Below, one piece after another: positions 48,201 to 60,174 of a stretch of 64,000 nucleotides of DNA. Numbering within the stretch: position 1 is the stretch's first letter; each line of letters opens with the position of its first letter. The position numbers and the translations under genes were made by a program. The notes under the pieces are model-generated. The model was not told the DNA's origin, did not search any database, and was given only the letters and a program-made list of their open reading frames with translations. Location: positions 42,644,654 through 42,708,653 of the forward strand of contig NC_084886.1 in the NCBI RefSeq assembly GCF_958979055.1, in the 5' to 3' direction. This stretch comes from Alnus glutinosa (lineage: Eukaryota; Streptophyta; Magnoliopsida; Fagales; Betulaceae).

Positions 48201-50138
48201 AAACATTAGCAAGTCACGAAAGTAAAATAACTTTAATTACCATAATGTCTAATCAAATGGACCCTAGTTTGAGTTTCAATTGTTTGCACAAGCATTTTGT
48301 CCAACTCAGAAGAGTTACCCACCAAAAAACAATCCAAATATCAAATTAAGATTAATAATTGCAGCTCCCTGTTGAGATGTCCAAGAAAGTTGAGAGAGAG
48401 AGAGAGAGAGAGAGAACAGTATCCAAGTTTTAAGCCCTCCATACAAAGAAATTGAAATTAGCCAGATGGAAGCATCACAAGGGGAAAACAATCTTAGCAT
48501 ATAAGTTAGTCCTCTCTAGCAATGCAACCAATGAAACTTCCATAACCACATACTAAGCCAGAGATATACCAAATCAGCAATAATAGGAAAGAGTGATTGG
48601 GAGATTCCCAAAGAAGTACAGTCAGCCGGAGTACCTGCAAATCATATGCAAAACTTGAATCTTGTAAAAAATTGTTAAGACGTATCTAAGAAATGCACTA
48701 ATACTTCAAATTGAAGATATTAATTAATTATTAGTAGTCTGAACGGGTGGATCGTGCCCCAGTATCAAATTATTTTAAAAAGAAAACTTATGGCTACACT
48801 CTGCAGATGTATTTGGTAGAATTAGCCTAAACATCTTAAACAGCACAACAATCTCTACCAGTTTGGTCTTTTTGAGAACCCAAAGCTTTACGCTACTAAT
48901 GAATTGAAAGCTGATATCAAGTAAGTGCATTGCTCTTGGCTTATGGTGGTCATTACAGTAGAACCAAATTTATTTTGCACATACATATTGTGTGTGTGCA
49001 CGCTCCCGCGGGCGTGTGTGTATGCGAGTATATTCCTTAATCCCCTTCTCTTCACTCAACTACCTCAATCTCACTTGCTCTGTGCTACAAGCAAGAAGAT
49101 TTGGAAAAAAAAAAATCTGATTTCAAGAAAAATTGATTAAGCTCCTGAGGTGATGAGTTCCTACAAATATCTGAAGAATACAAAGATTTACTTTCCAGCT
49201 GACAAACAATAGGAAAGTACTCCAAATATGATCACAACGCTCTACCCTTTCACAGAAATATTATATAATCAAAATTGACACTCTACATAAAATTCATAAT
49301 ATGTCTACTGATTCAATATGTTCTTCTAATGATATTGAGTTCAGAATCCACTGGCTAAGAAGATACTATGATATTAGCTCAACCTTGAGAATACTGGAAG
49401 TTGTGAATGAACATGAAATCAATGGAAAGCACTACAAACCGGAAACCGCAAAGGCTGTTGCTCCATCAATATCTACTCGTTTGGCAGAGAGTGGGTGACG
49501 CCAAGTGATGCCATGACTAACAGCTGACTTTTCCCTGAAAATGGCGCAAATACAGATATAAGACTCGTACGAATCCACAGTGAAGACTCAGTTCAAGCAA
49601 ATGGATCTCCATACCAATAGATAACAACATATCTGCTATTTGACACCAATAAACAACTACATCATGTCACCGACTCAATACAAATTACCATGCACGCTAG
49701 CACATGAGATGCCATTTAATATATAATAACAGTTAAATTTATAAAATCAAAGCCGCGCAGGCATGGACTAAGACTCGCACAACAAAACTCCGATATAACA
49801 GAAGCCTCGTTAATTACAACATTGCCATCGTCTCAGTAGGTAGGGGAGACTTTCCGTACAATTTTCTTGACAGAATATGCGACCGTCGAAAATCGAATCC
49901 GGAATTAAAAATAATCAGCGCTTAGAATTTCGAGAATCCTAAGCTAACAAAAAAAATGAATATAATAACCAAACAAAGGCACATAGATTACGCAGATAGC
50001 TACGCACGAATCAGGAGCGCAGACTTGAACATTGTAGCAATCCGTGGAGACGAGGGCGCGAACCAGGGCTCGCAGTCCTGGCGCGTCGATGCCGTCGTCG
50101 TTGGTGACCAGGATCGTCGGAACGTGGCCGTGTTCCAT
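45216..50138 (-). CDS. SurE-type 5'-nucleotidase/acid phosphatase, 9 exons
   Basis: SurE enzymes are metal-dependent phosphatases acting on nucleoside monophosphates and related esters. Exons (minus): 50008-50138, 49440-49534, 48570-48634, 48138-48181, 47629-47706, 47189-47342, 46769-46945, 45445-45504, 45216-45326; GT-AG, all in phase, 304 residues, a full plant SurE. Metal-site motif [15 protein letters not shown] (Asp14, Asp15), [14 protein letters not shown] (Ser47), [14 protein letters not shown] (Asn103) and [18 protein letters not shown] form the conserved core. The C-terminal half has [47 protein letters not shown] and [14 protein letters not shown], then [20 protein letters not shown] and a stop at 45216-45218. 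No signal peptide, so probably cytosolic. Introns are 67 to 935 bp. The physiological substrate is not known from sequence. Confidence 0.94.
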
Positions 50139-50539
50139 TTTTGGTCTAAAAACTCAAAGCGAAGAGAAATAGAAAGATAAAGCGCGAGGTAATTGGTTTG
50201 AGCTTTTTGAGCGAGTGAGGAACAGAGTTGCACAGGTACTGAATTGTTAATATCTCGGAGGGACGGGTTTGGCACGAATGGGCGCGTCTTGCGTACGCAG
50301 TGCAAAGTCTGTATATTCGACCAGGTGGCTTTTTTTCTTTTTTAATTGATTTTGCCCTTCGTTGCTTGAAGACTTGAAGCTGAAGTGGTAAAGTCCGCTT
50401 TGTCTTCTTCTTAATTGTATATTTTTCTGAGTGGGCGAAATATGGCTTTTGGGGTACGAGACAATATACATGCATCGTTACACAGGGTATATGTTCATGC
50501 TTGTCTTTTTTCACGAAGATAATGACATGTGTATTTTCA

Positions 50540-51285
50540 AGAAAATGTTGTATACCCTATTTTTATCTTATAATTATTTTATATTATTGATGGGACAATT
50601 TTAACTAATTATTGATATTTCTATTTTTTTTACAAATGACTAATTAATTTAATGATTGATTTTGACTGGTAAATCAAAATTGTGGATACAAATGTAAATT
50701 CTAGCATTATTCTTAATTTTGATTGAATATAAATTATAGAAATACTATAAATCACATTTTTATCTCATAATCATCCTGCAATGTTGATGCGACAATTTCG
50801 GTCAATTTTTTAATTTCTTTTTAAAAAAAAATTGATTCAAGGGTTGGTTGAAACTACCGCATTAGCATTGTGAGATAGTTGTAGGATAAAAGTGTAGTTT
50901 TTAACATCTACAAGCCACATTTTTATCATACAACTATGTAGATGAGACATATCAATCAACTTTTGAATCGGCCTTTATTAAAAAAAATGAAAAATTAATT
51001 GATATTGTCAAATCAACAAAATAAAATATTTATAAGATAAAAATTTGTTTCTATCGTTAAGTATTTTCAACAAAATAGGCAAATGACTCATAATAATCAA
51101 ATTGAGCTATTTTTTGTGTCCAGTGTAATAGTTATTTTAACATTTTTTTTTCTAATAGGTTCTTTTTTAAGGAATAAATAATTGAGGAAAAATGTTACTA
51201 TTTAGTTGTTTATTGTTTTATCTTCTTCCCCTATAAACAATTGTTTTTCTTATATAATAACAATGAATGCATTTGTCTGCACCAA
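50540..51285. other. AT-rich 5' flank of the SurE gene
   Basis: Repeated short motifs such as TATCTTATAATTATTTTA, TATCTCATAATCATCCTG and TATCATACAACTATGTAG at about 50565, 50760 and 50925 suggest three decayed copies of one repeat. No gene seen. Confidence 0.45.
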
Positions 51286-51289
51286 ATGG

Positions 51290-51663
51290 TAATATAATCC
51301 TCTTGGTATTGCATTGGGAACGCGGTTATATTTTGTAGAGAGTTTGGCCACAAACAAGTGATATTAGAAGGTGATACTCTTCAAGTGGTGCAAGTTTTGT
51401 AAAACGAAGACAAGAACTTAAGTAAATATGGTCATATGATTGAGGAGACCTAAAGAGTCTTAAATTGCCTCTATTAGTGGAAGATCATTCATATCAGGTG
51501 AATGGGTTTGCGCATCATCTTGTGAATGAAGCACTTTCTCTTAGTGAGGAGCGAGTAGTTCTTGAGGGAATTCCCTATTGCATTGTTGATATTGTTTATG
51601 TTGAGGGTTGTGATTAATTCGATTTTATAATATTTGGGCATAGTCATTAAAAAAAAAAAAAAA
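51290..51663 (+). mobile_element. L1-type LINE 3' end (RNase H-like) with poly(A) tail
   Basis: Mixed-frame translation gives RELGHKQVILEGDTLQVVQ, NEDKNLSKYGHMIEET and NGFAHHLVNEALSLSEE, then PYCIVDIV. This is the RNase H-like domain (RVT_3) at the end of plant LINE ORF2. It ends in 15-16 A at 51648-51663. Several stops and shifts: dead and 5'-truncated. Confidence 0.75.
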
Positions 51664-51699
51664 GAAGATGAATACATTTACTACTCTGAAGATATTAAT

Positions 51700-52020
51700 A
51701 AAGTTCATTGAACCTTACTCTTTCACAAAAGACACATTAAGGGAAAAGGTTTGCTCAAGATTTATAAAGTCCACAACCCAAGTGTACCTTGGTAATGTGG
51801 AACTCTTAACACGTCCCTTTACGTATGGCACTAATGCCAAACACATGTACAATGGAAATGAAGGTCTAACATTGTCTAAGGCTTTGAAGCTTTGATACCA
51901 TGATAAAGTCCATTGAACCTTACTATTTCACAAAAGACACCTTAAGAGAAGATGTTCACTTAAGACTTATAAAACTCACAACTCAAATATACCTTAACAA
52001 CGTGAAACTCTTAACAGATA
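51700..52020 (+). repeat. Dispersed repeat, second locus of the 35.8-kb family
   Basis: AAAGTTCATTGAACCTTACT, AAAAGACACATTAAGGGAAA and GGTAATGTGGAACTCTTAAC match the unit at 35846-36045. A second partial copy starts near 51903. It follows directly after the LINE tail. Confidence 0.7.
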
Positions 52021-52029
52021 TTTTGTAAC

Positions 52030-53700
52030 CGTAAAAGACGTGGTAGGTGGTAGTAATAGAGTGAATGCATTTTTGAGTGACTAAAACGGAAAATGAGTAA
52101 AATTGTATTTTTATTTTTGACAATTTTACCCCTTTTGCATAAGGATTTGGACTCCAATTGAATGCATTGAAGAGACTTTTTTTTTTTTTTTTTTTTTTTG
52201 TATGTTTTTATTTTTATTTTTTATTTTATTCGCATTTAAGATATTGGTGAATACATTTAAGTGGTGCAATGCGTATGACTTTAATATGTAATATTTTTTA
52301 TGTTATTCGGTGTAAATAAAAAGTTTGAATTCACATAATTTAATAATCTAAAATTTATTAAAATTGTAGAAGATCCTAATCTTTGTGTTTGTTGGTTTAA
52401 TGAAGTTGTTTGGTTGTATGATCCTTTATTGATCACCTTAATAATGTATGAGAATAACCAGAATGATATTTTTTTTTTTAAAAAAAAAAAAAAATCTGAA
52501 TGATATCAATGTCGAATTGACGATGAATAGTTTTAATGAATTTTCAACTGGTGGAATACTTGTATGGTGGAGCGAAAAGAATGAGAAATTCGTTATGGAT
52601 AATTCCGACAATGTGAAAATTTAATAATTTTTTTTTTATTGAGTGATGGTAAAAATATTATAAAAAAGAATAATAAATAATATTTAAAAGCAAGTAAAAA
52701 AGACGATAGAGAATATGTTGAAAATGGTATATAAAAAAAAAAATTTAGCTGAAGTGGACATTTGTACTTTTTTTTGTGGCTATTTTGACTATTATTGCTG
52801 TAAATGCTTTTAAAATTTATTTAGGTTTGTAATTTAAAAATGTGCGATTAAGTGTTTGAGAAAAATCATAATTTAGTTTTTGAAATTGTACGTTTTCAAA
52901 AAAGCATTTATTGTATGTGATTTGAAAACGTAATTTTATTACATTTTTAAATCGCAATCTTTTAAAAATACAATTCAAAATAATTTATTTTTTACGATTT
53001 AATTTAAAATCACAATTTTTTTTTATCTACCAAATTTACCCTTAATCATCACCAAACTAGTAGGCGTGCGTGGTTGTTCCAAAAGAAAACGTGTGTTCCC
53101 AAAAGGAAAGTGGGTTAGCAAGTGTCCATTTGGTGTGGGTGGGTCTGTCCATTCCGGCTTCTGTGTTTCACTTTTTGGTGGATTAGAAAGGGCCCATTCT
53201 TACAATGACCACACTTTCATGTGATGGGCTTCAGCTCAGATATAAAGCAAAAAGTCTCTCTCTCTCTCTCTTCTTCTTCTTCTTCTCTCTTTCTTTTTCT
53301 TTTTTCATATCAAAACACAAAAGGTGGAATGCTGGATTTGATCTTGACTTTGATATCCTCTCAACAGGTTTTAGATTAAGGGTGACAAAAATATTTCACT
53401 ACGACTGGGTGGCTCAATGCAAAAAATAATAATTTTTATATATATAATTTTTTTTTTTCCTTATTTTCATTCATTACTTCATTTTTATGAGTTCTGATCC
53501 CTTATTATCACAGTGTCGTTGATTTTACTACATATCTAATTAAATTCTAGTCATATTATCTGTTGATAATAATAATATATTAATAAAACTTGAACATGAA
53601 AATTTGATTAATAATTTTATATCTTAAAACGCTATAAAATTAATTTTTTTAGTATTCCATATAAAAAGTAATTATTATTACTATTTTTTTATTTAAAGAA
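52030..53700. other. AT-rich intergenic DNA
   Basis: T-runs (52178-52199) and a block at 52810-53030 with inverted TTTAAAAATGTGCGATT and AAATCGCAATCTTTTAAAAA words, likely an eroded MITE. (CT)n/(CTT)n at 53253-53295. No gene. Confidence 0.45.
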
Positions 53701-53734
53701 AAACATTAAAATTTCATTGAATGAATCAAAAGTC

Positions 53735-54360
53735 TTCTACACCCGAAGAACATTCAAAATAAACAAAGGACAAAGCCTCCTCCAAACATCATCTAAACAC
53801 TGAGAAGTAGCTATTTCAGCCAGATGGAAAGCAGGCAAATTAGCCTCTCTTTTTGCATGGTGGATGGAACAATGACGCAGCTTAGAGAGCATGGACTGAG
53901 TATCTTCAATCACATGCCTGAATCTGGTACAACAAGGAGTCAAGGACCACTCCTATTCAAAGCTGCCACTACACTCAAAAAGTCACCTTCAAAGTGCACG
54001 TGAGATGCACCCATGTCAACACCTAATTTAACGAGAAGGAAAGAACTTGGCTTGAGCCGCAACCAACTCGCCATTTGCATCCCGAACCAGCACACCTATA
54101 CGGCTATACCTGTCCTATGAGCCTCAACATCAATATAACTGGCCCAGTTTAAGAGAGTCTTCAAGTGGAGGATGCCACGTTGTTCTCAAGCTGAGGCCCT
54201 CCCATGAGCGCCGATCCTCCCTCAGCTTAGCTTGGTTGAACTCCTGCACCACACGTTGAGCTTCTGCAACAATGCTACCCGGGGCTTTAAACTCACAACC
54301 AAATTAAGACTAAATAATTTCTGCGCAGCCATATCAACCGATCGAGACACCACACAAAAG
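53735..54360 (-). mobile_element. LINE RNase H-like domain fragment 1
   Basis: The minus strand reads GVLVRDANGELVAAQAK, then VHFEGDFLSVVAALNRSGP, then HVIEDTQSMLSKLRHCSIHH, AKREANLPAFHLAEIA and LDDVWRRLCP in interrupted frames. This is a complete order of RVT_3 motifs from a plant non-LTR retroelement, disabled by stops and shifts. Confidence 0.75.
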
Positions 54361-54529
54361 TTCTTATTATTAATATTTTAAAAATACCTCATTTTAACTT
54401 CTTTTTTTCTTAGGCTTTGATTTTTATTAAGCCGCCCTTGCAATATGATTTGATGGCGTTAAGATATAAGGTTATGTATTATATATATATATATATATAT
54501 ATTAAAGGAATCGAGCAAGACATATATTA

Positions 54530-55080
54530 AAAAAATCAGCTTAATTAAGCACAACACTCATAAAGATAAAGTCAAAAATACATTGGAAGACTTCCTCAAG
54601 AAGACCATTTTCCTCACTAATAAATAACGCTTCCTTCGCGAGATAATGAGCTGAGTCATTGAAAGTTCTCCTGACATGATTGGCCTTCAATTTATGCATG
54701 CTAACAGTCGTTCAATACCCCTCTAGTTTCCTCAATTATATGGTTATATTGACTCCAATTTCTTCCATTTTGTTCTTAGCACCAGCACAACTTGGAGAAT
54801 ATCACCTTCTAAAATCATCTTATAAAACCCCAACTCTAAGCTAAAATTGATAGCCCGCAACGCCGCCGTGGCTTTTGCAATATCAAGTACAATGATCTTT
54901 TGGTGCTAACAACGTTGCCAACACCTCTCTCACGTTGTCTTTGATTATAATACCGATACCCATTTTTCTTTTATTTTTATCCACAACTGCATTTCGGCCG
55001 GTTGATCTTGACAAAACCGTCCATACGGGCTTGCCAAATATGGGTGAAAATACGGGCGGATAATAACTACTCGCATTCAC
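54530..55080 (-). mobile_element. LINE RNase H-like domain fragment 2
   Basis: The minus strand gives KMGIGIIIKDNVREVLATLL, APKDH, AKATAALRAINFSLELGFYK and MILEGDILQVV in interrupted frames: an RVT_3 domain different from the one at 53735-54360, so an independent insertion. Confidence 0.7.
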
Positions 55081-57230
55081 TATTCGCTCCTGTAGATACG
55101 GTTAGCAAAAACAAATATCCCCATATACGGATAGCGGTTTTAGGGAATAGGAATACGGTTATTAACCGCATTTGCATTATATATATATAATTCACTAAAG
55201 CGACGTTGTTTTGGATTTGATAAGTTTATGACATTTAGGTTCTATTATGTTTTTTTCACTATCATCTCAAAGTCACACTTCACTGCATTTATTATTATTA
55301 TTATTATTTTGTATTCCAAATTTTAATTATCATATGAGATAATGACTCTCTATGACTGATCATTGTGAATTGTGTAATAAGTGAAATTTTAATTTATTTA
55401 AGTTTTGCATATAGTAATAACCACATTATTTAATCTTGCATATAGATTTGGACAGTAATCTAAAATGTTAATCACCTCATATGCGAATAACAGATAATAA
55501 CTGAATTTAATAACCGCACAGATGTGAATACATAATATGGATGTAGAACGCAGATATTAGCAATATCAATCCGTATATTAGCATTATATGCATCCGCGTA
55601 TGCATCTTAACCCCTATTGCTAACGTAGGTCATTGATATTTTCCACTGCTTACCTTAAATGCTGACAAAGAGCCGGCGCGCACTTCGAAAAGGCACCAAT
55701 TATTCAAATGGTTTGTTTACAACTGTGATAGCAGGGCTAACCGGACGCCCATGGACCACTACATTCCGTCGTAGTGGCAAGTTTCTTGCCACAACTGGCA
55801 TGATCGAGCTCCGTATCATCATTATCCAAATGTCAATGGAGCATCTCAACAATAACCACAAACTCTTCATGGTCAATACACATTTTTTGAATTTTGGTAC
55901 CACACATACTCCAACTAGGGGACATAAGGGTGACCATATCATTTAACCCAATACTTTGTAAGATTCTCTAGAAGAAATATAACTTTCTTTTGAGTCTGAA
56001 GGATTTTTGGTAGAATGAAAAAGTTCCTCACTTTTATATATATATATATATATTTTACATTTATTTCCGTTATTTTTGTGTAAAAAGGATTTAGAGACGC
56101 GAGGCATTGATCCTCGTTCCTTCTATCCAAGCATTGACAGAGGCTCTACTCTACGTTCCCTTTCCTGCACAAACAAGCATGATTCTTCAATAAATTGCAA
56201 TGTCGTTGTAGATATATTAATTGCTTGCCTAATAAATTGCAATAAATTCCTTGTTTAGGTTGCTTGCCATTTTCCTTGCATGAGATTTGGTCTTTGATTT
56301 TCTTCTTTGGAGTACTTATTGCCTTCCATGTGCCAAACCATGTGCGCGTCAGTTGTTTGAATTACTGCATTCTGCTGAGTGACTTTTATAGTTTTATACT
56401 TTTATTCAAATCCAAGATGGGCAGGAAATAATTTACCAAGTCCAAGCGTTAATTATCAAATTAAACAAACTAATAATTAAATAGCAGTTTATTGATTATA
56501 AGTATATGATAATGACGCGCGCTTATATATTGATTTAGTGCTTTTCAGTAAACCTAATTAAATTGGTTTACATTGTCCCACGTACATGCACCGTTGCTAT
56601 TAACCTTAGCGAAAGAAAACAAAGACAGCAATTAATGATGTATATTTAATTTGATATTCTTTTAGTTCCAATAAACGTACCGTCATTACTTAGTAGTCAA
56701 ATTTGTTTGTTTTAATAATTTAGAGATTTTCCTAGGTTGATTTTTGTCTTTAAAAACCTTGACGAAAATGCTAATAATTGTTTTATTAGATGTCACGTGG
56801 AGAGGATCTCTGCCATCGATCCTCTCTCGTCTCTTTCCGGCCATTTTTCTCGATGGCATTATTTCTTCTAGTCTGCAGCTAGAACGCGCGTGAAGGTCTT
56901 GATGGAAACGTACGCTGTTAATGGTCAAAAGTTGTAATTATAAGTCATTTGAGGCAGAACCAGTAGGTGGAAAACACATCAACCACAATATAATCACAAT
57001 TAAACAGAAACAAAGAAATTAAATTACGTTATATAAAGCCATTGTTCTTATCATATAGTTTGATAGTAGGCTACGAGGATGCCGTGTCGTCTCAGCAAAT
57101 TAATTAACCAACGTAAAATATGGCATAATTAAAAAGCACCTTGTCTAGGTTGGAGTAATAAAATTAAGGCAAATGATATTAATTTGTACACACAGAAATA
57201 AAGAAAATTACGTTATATAGAGCCATTTTA
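55080..57230. other. AT-rich intergenic DNA
   Basis: About 55010-55620 contains repeated ATACGG/CCGTAT and AACCGCA words (GAATACGGTTATTAACCGCA near 55150), like the subterminal region of some hAT elements, but matching ends were not found. No gene supported elsewhere. Confidence 0.4.
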
Positions 57231-57435
57231 ATAAAGCTTTTATACGACATAAAAAAATACAAGAATATGATAAAAATATGCTAAATTCTCATTGTTAACA
57301 TGTCACATTTTTAATATGTAACATTTTATTTGCTGTTCGATGCATGAAACAAACCTAAATTCACATAATTAGAGGATAATTTACAATTTTTTTATGAAAA
57401 TTGTAAAGGATCATGATATGTGTAAGTGACATGCA

Positions 57436-57437
<2 letters not shown>

Positions 57438-57478
<41 letters not shown>
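57438..57478. repeat. (AT)n inside a GCATGCATGTCACTTGCAC palindrome
   Basis: GTGACATGCATGCA on the left and TGCATGCATGTCAC on the right flank the AT run, so the locus can form an extended hairpin or cruciform. In duplicate copy B (60104-60171) the right arm is missing. Confidence 0.85.
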
Positions 57479-57480
<2 letters not shown>

Positions 57481-58112
57481 TGCATGCATGTCACTTGCAC
57501 AGATCATATATATATATATAAAATGAAGCAAAATCTTAAACATAGACCTAGCTCTTGGATTTTAGATATATATTTTCGACGATTTTATGTGCAATTTTTT
57601 CCTTTCAAAAGGTTTGGGTTAAAGCCATCCAGTTTAGCATAAGGCCAAGTTTTCTTGACAAACAATTATGTATACTAAAAGTCAATATTATTTTTATGTA
57701 CACAGAAGCAGATTTTCACATGTTGACCAACTATATATATACCATTCTCATTAAATTAAAGTAAGATATACTTGCAAGAAATTAAAGACAATTAGATAGT
57801 CGATCCTCTTCAATTCACAGATCTAGAATTATTACTACAAAGTCTTATATATAAAACATTTCAACACAAATAATTGAAAGGGTGAAATGATATATTCAAT
57901 GCAGTAAAATTTGAATAAACTGCACCAAATTTCTACCGGTCAATGAGTTTGATACGATGAGTAGCTTTTATCCAAAACAAAAGTATATATCATCATGCTA
58001 TAGCTACCTTCCCATTTCGTGTCACTTTAATATTGTTTGCGGACATGAAGTAAAACACAAATGGGTCCACCGCACGTGCAGTCCATCTCCCTGTTTCTGA
58101 TGAATAATATAT

Positions 58113-58252
58113 GAGATTTGATTTCTGCAGTACACCATCACAACAAGTGCACAACCTCTCACATGAGGGTGGACCCCAGTGTGTGGAACTCACCCTCATG
58201 TGAGGAGTTGTTGTGCACTTGTTGTGTTAGTGTTGTAAATCTAACATTTTCC
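58113..58252. mobile_element. MITE with 9-bp duplication, empty site in copy B
   Basis: CACAACAAGTGCACAAC on the left is mirrored by GTTGTGCACTTGTTGTG on the right, with CTCACATGAGGGTG facing CACCCTCATGTGAG inside. Flanked by ATAATATAT at 58104-58112 and 58253-58261. Copy B at 60910-60925 lacks the element, apart from a 2-bp AT length difference. The 9-bp duplication fits a Mutator-like MITE. Confidence 0.85.
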
Positions 58253-58311
58253 ATAATATATTATCAATCATTTTCAGCTGCTGTTTTTTCGTCAATTTTC
58301 ATAAACCCATT

Positions 58312-59341
58312 CTTTTTTTCTTTTCTTTTCTTTTTTGTTTATAGATACATTGAAAGCAAGCAACAGGAACCAAAAAAAAACTAGAACTAGGTGGAAAGAT
58401 GCCTACCACCTCTCAAGAAAGAGGGGGGTCTTTGCCACTTACAATAGAAATTGAAGGTAAAGGATAAGGATAAGTGTGAATGCTATCAGAAAATGATCTG
58501 ATTGCGGCCCAATGTGCCACATAATAGGCATAGAAGTTTGCACTTCTTGAAATTTTTATAGCTTTCCAAGAGGAAGAGGCTGAGATGGATCCAATTATTT
58601 TCAAAATGAGGGATGAAATCCTCCAATCTTGAGAAACATTTGGATGTCAAAGAGTAGAGATGACAACTTGTGAATCACCTTCCAGAATAAAGTGATCAAG
58701 ATGTAAAGAAGTTGCCAAAGAAATTGCTAACTTCGCTGCAAGGGCTTCTCCATAATTTGGATTGCATGGTGAAGAGATTTGAGAAGCCATATGGAGAATG
58801 CGACCTTCTGAATTTCTGCATACTGCAGCTTGAGCTAAGAAAGAATCCTAATAGCTGTATTGAAATTAATAGCCACCCAAGGTGATGTAATCCATGTCTC
58901 AGTTACAACAGGATGAGAGGGATGCCATGCATTATAGTGCTCCATAATAACAGTATTGATATGCTTCGAGATAAGGTGGATGTCAACGGTGATTCCTTCA
59001 TGATAAGATTTATTTCTATAAAACCATAGAAGATCACAGGTTATTGCTGCAAAAATTTGAAACTTATGATGATCAATTAAAGTTATCTTTGGAGAAATCT
59101 CTAGAGAGATAATCTGTTGTATCCAGTCTGCCATAGTGTTGAAATCGAAACCTGAAGAATCTAGAGGCCAAAAATAGTGTCTCCAAACAAACCGTGCAAA
59201 AATGCAGTTGAAAAATAAATGGTGAAGAGAGTCATCTGCAATTTTGCAAAGAGGACATTCTGATTGTCTATTTGGAAGAGGTAAGATGGAATTGATTCTG
59301 GAAGTAGTTGGGAGGATATTCCATGAAATTTTCCATAATTC
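58312..59341 (-). mobile_element. L1-type LINE, 5'-truncated (zf-RVT plus RNase H)
   Basis: The minus strand encodes MELWKISWNILPTTSRINSI, CPLCKIADDSLHHLFFNC and FARFVWRHYFWPL, the zinc-binding reverse-transcriptase domain (zf-RVT), followed by WHPSHPVVTETWITSPWVAI and, after a frameshift near 58855, AQAAVCRNSEGRILHMASQI and HFILEGDSQVVIS (RNase H-like). The plus strand begins with a T-rich run, the reversed A tail. AAACCCATT flanks both sides (58303-58311 and 59345-59353), and copy B at 60961-60974 is the uninterrupted target. Truncated upstream of the reverse transcriptase catalytic core. Confidence 0.9.
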
Positions 59342-59896
59342 CACAAACCCATTATTAATTTACCAACTCTTAATTCCTGCCTTTTCCGAGACAGACAGTT
59401 TTATTTTATAATAATAATTCCCTTACAATTCACACACAACTTCCACATATCAATTCAAAAAGATAAGGACTAGCGTACAAGATGGATATTTTTTTTAATG
59501 AGCGTGTACGATAGTTCTACTGCAACAAAGAGAGAGGGCCAGTTTGCCAGAGGCAAAGGGATCATAATATGGCCAACGGGGGGTGATTCTTGTCACATGC
59601 ATGAATCTCACAACGATTGTGAGTATGTGTACAAATAACACATATCATAAATTAAACCCAATTATTTTGAGAAGGGCCGATGCAAGTGGAATTAGGATCC
59701 TCTTCAATTTAAAAAAAAAAAAATAGATTCTTAAATTATGTAAATTCAAACATTTTTACATTGAAATGTGGAAAAATATTATATATTAAAGATATGACGT
59801 GTTATCGAGGTAACTAAAAAAAATAATTATAAAAGGCTTTTTCTTCACTTTTAAATATACGTTTTTTTTTTACTAAATCAAAAAACAGTTTTTCGC

Positions 59897-60101
59897 TTAA
59901 AGCTTTCATATGACATAAAAAATGTAAGTACCTGATAAAAATGTACTAAATTTTTATTGTTAACATGTCACATTTTTAATATGTAATATTTTTTATGTCG
60001 TTCGATGCATGAAACGAACTTAAATTTACATAATTAGAGAATTTACAATTTTTTTAAAAAATTTGTAAGGAATCCTGATCCGTGCAAGTGACATGCATGC
60101 A

Positions 60102-60174
<73 letters not shown>

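Larger units (their letters stand above)
57233..59585. repeat. Tandem segmental duplication, copy A
   Basis: Matches 59897-61190 collinearly: CATGTCACATTTTTAATATG, GTGACATGCATGCA next to a long (AT)n, GGTTTGGGTTAAAGCCATCC, CCTTCCCATTTCGTGTCACT, GCTGCTGTTTTTTCGTCAAT and GAGAGGGCCAGT at the end. Copy A is longer because of a 140-bp MITE (58113-58252) and an L1 LINE (58312-59341). An AT-repeat hairpin is at 57428-57500. Confidence 0.88.
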
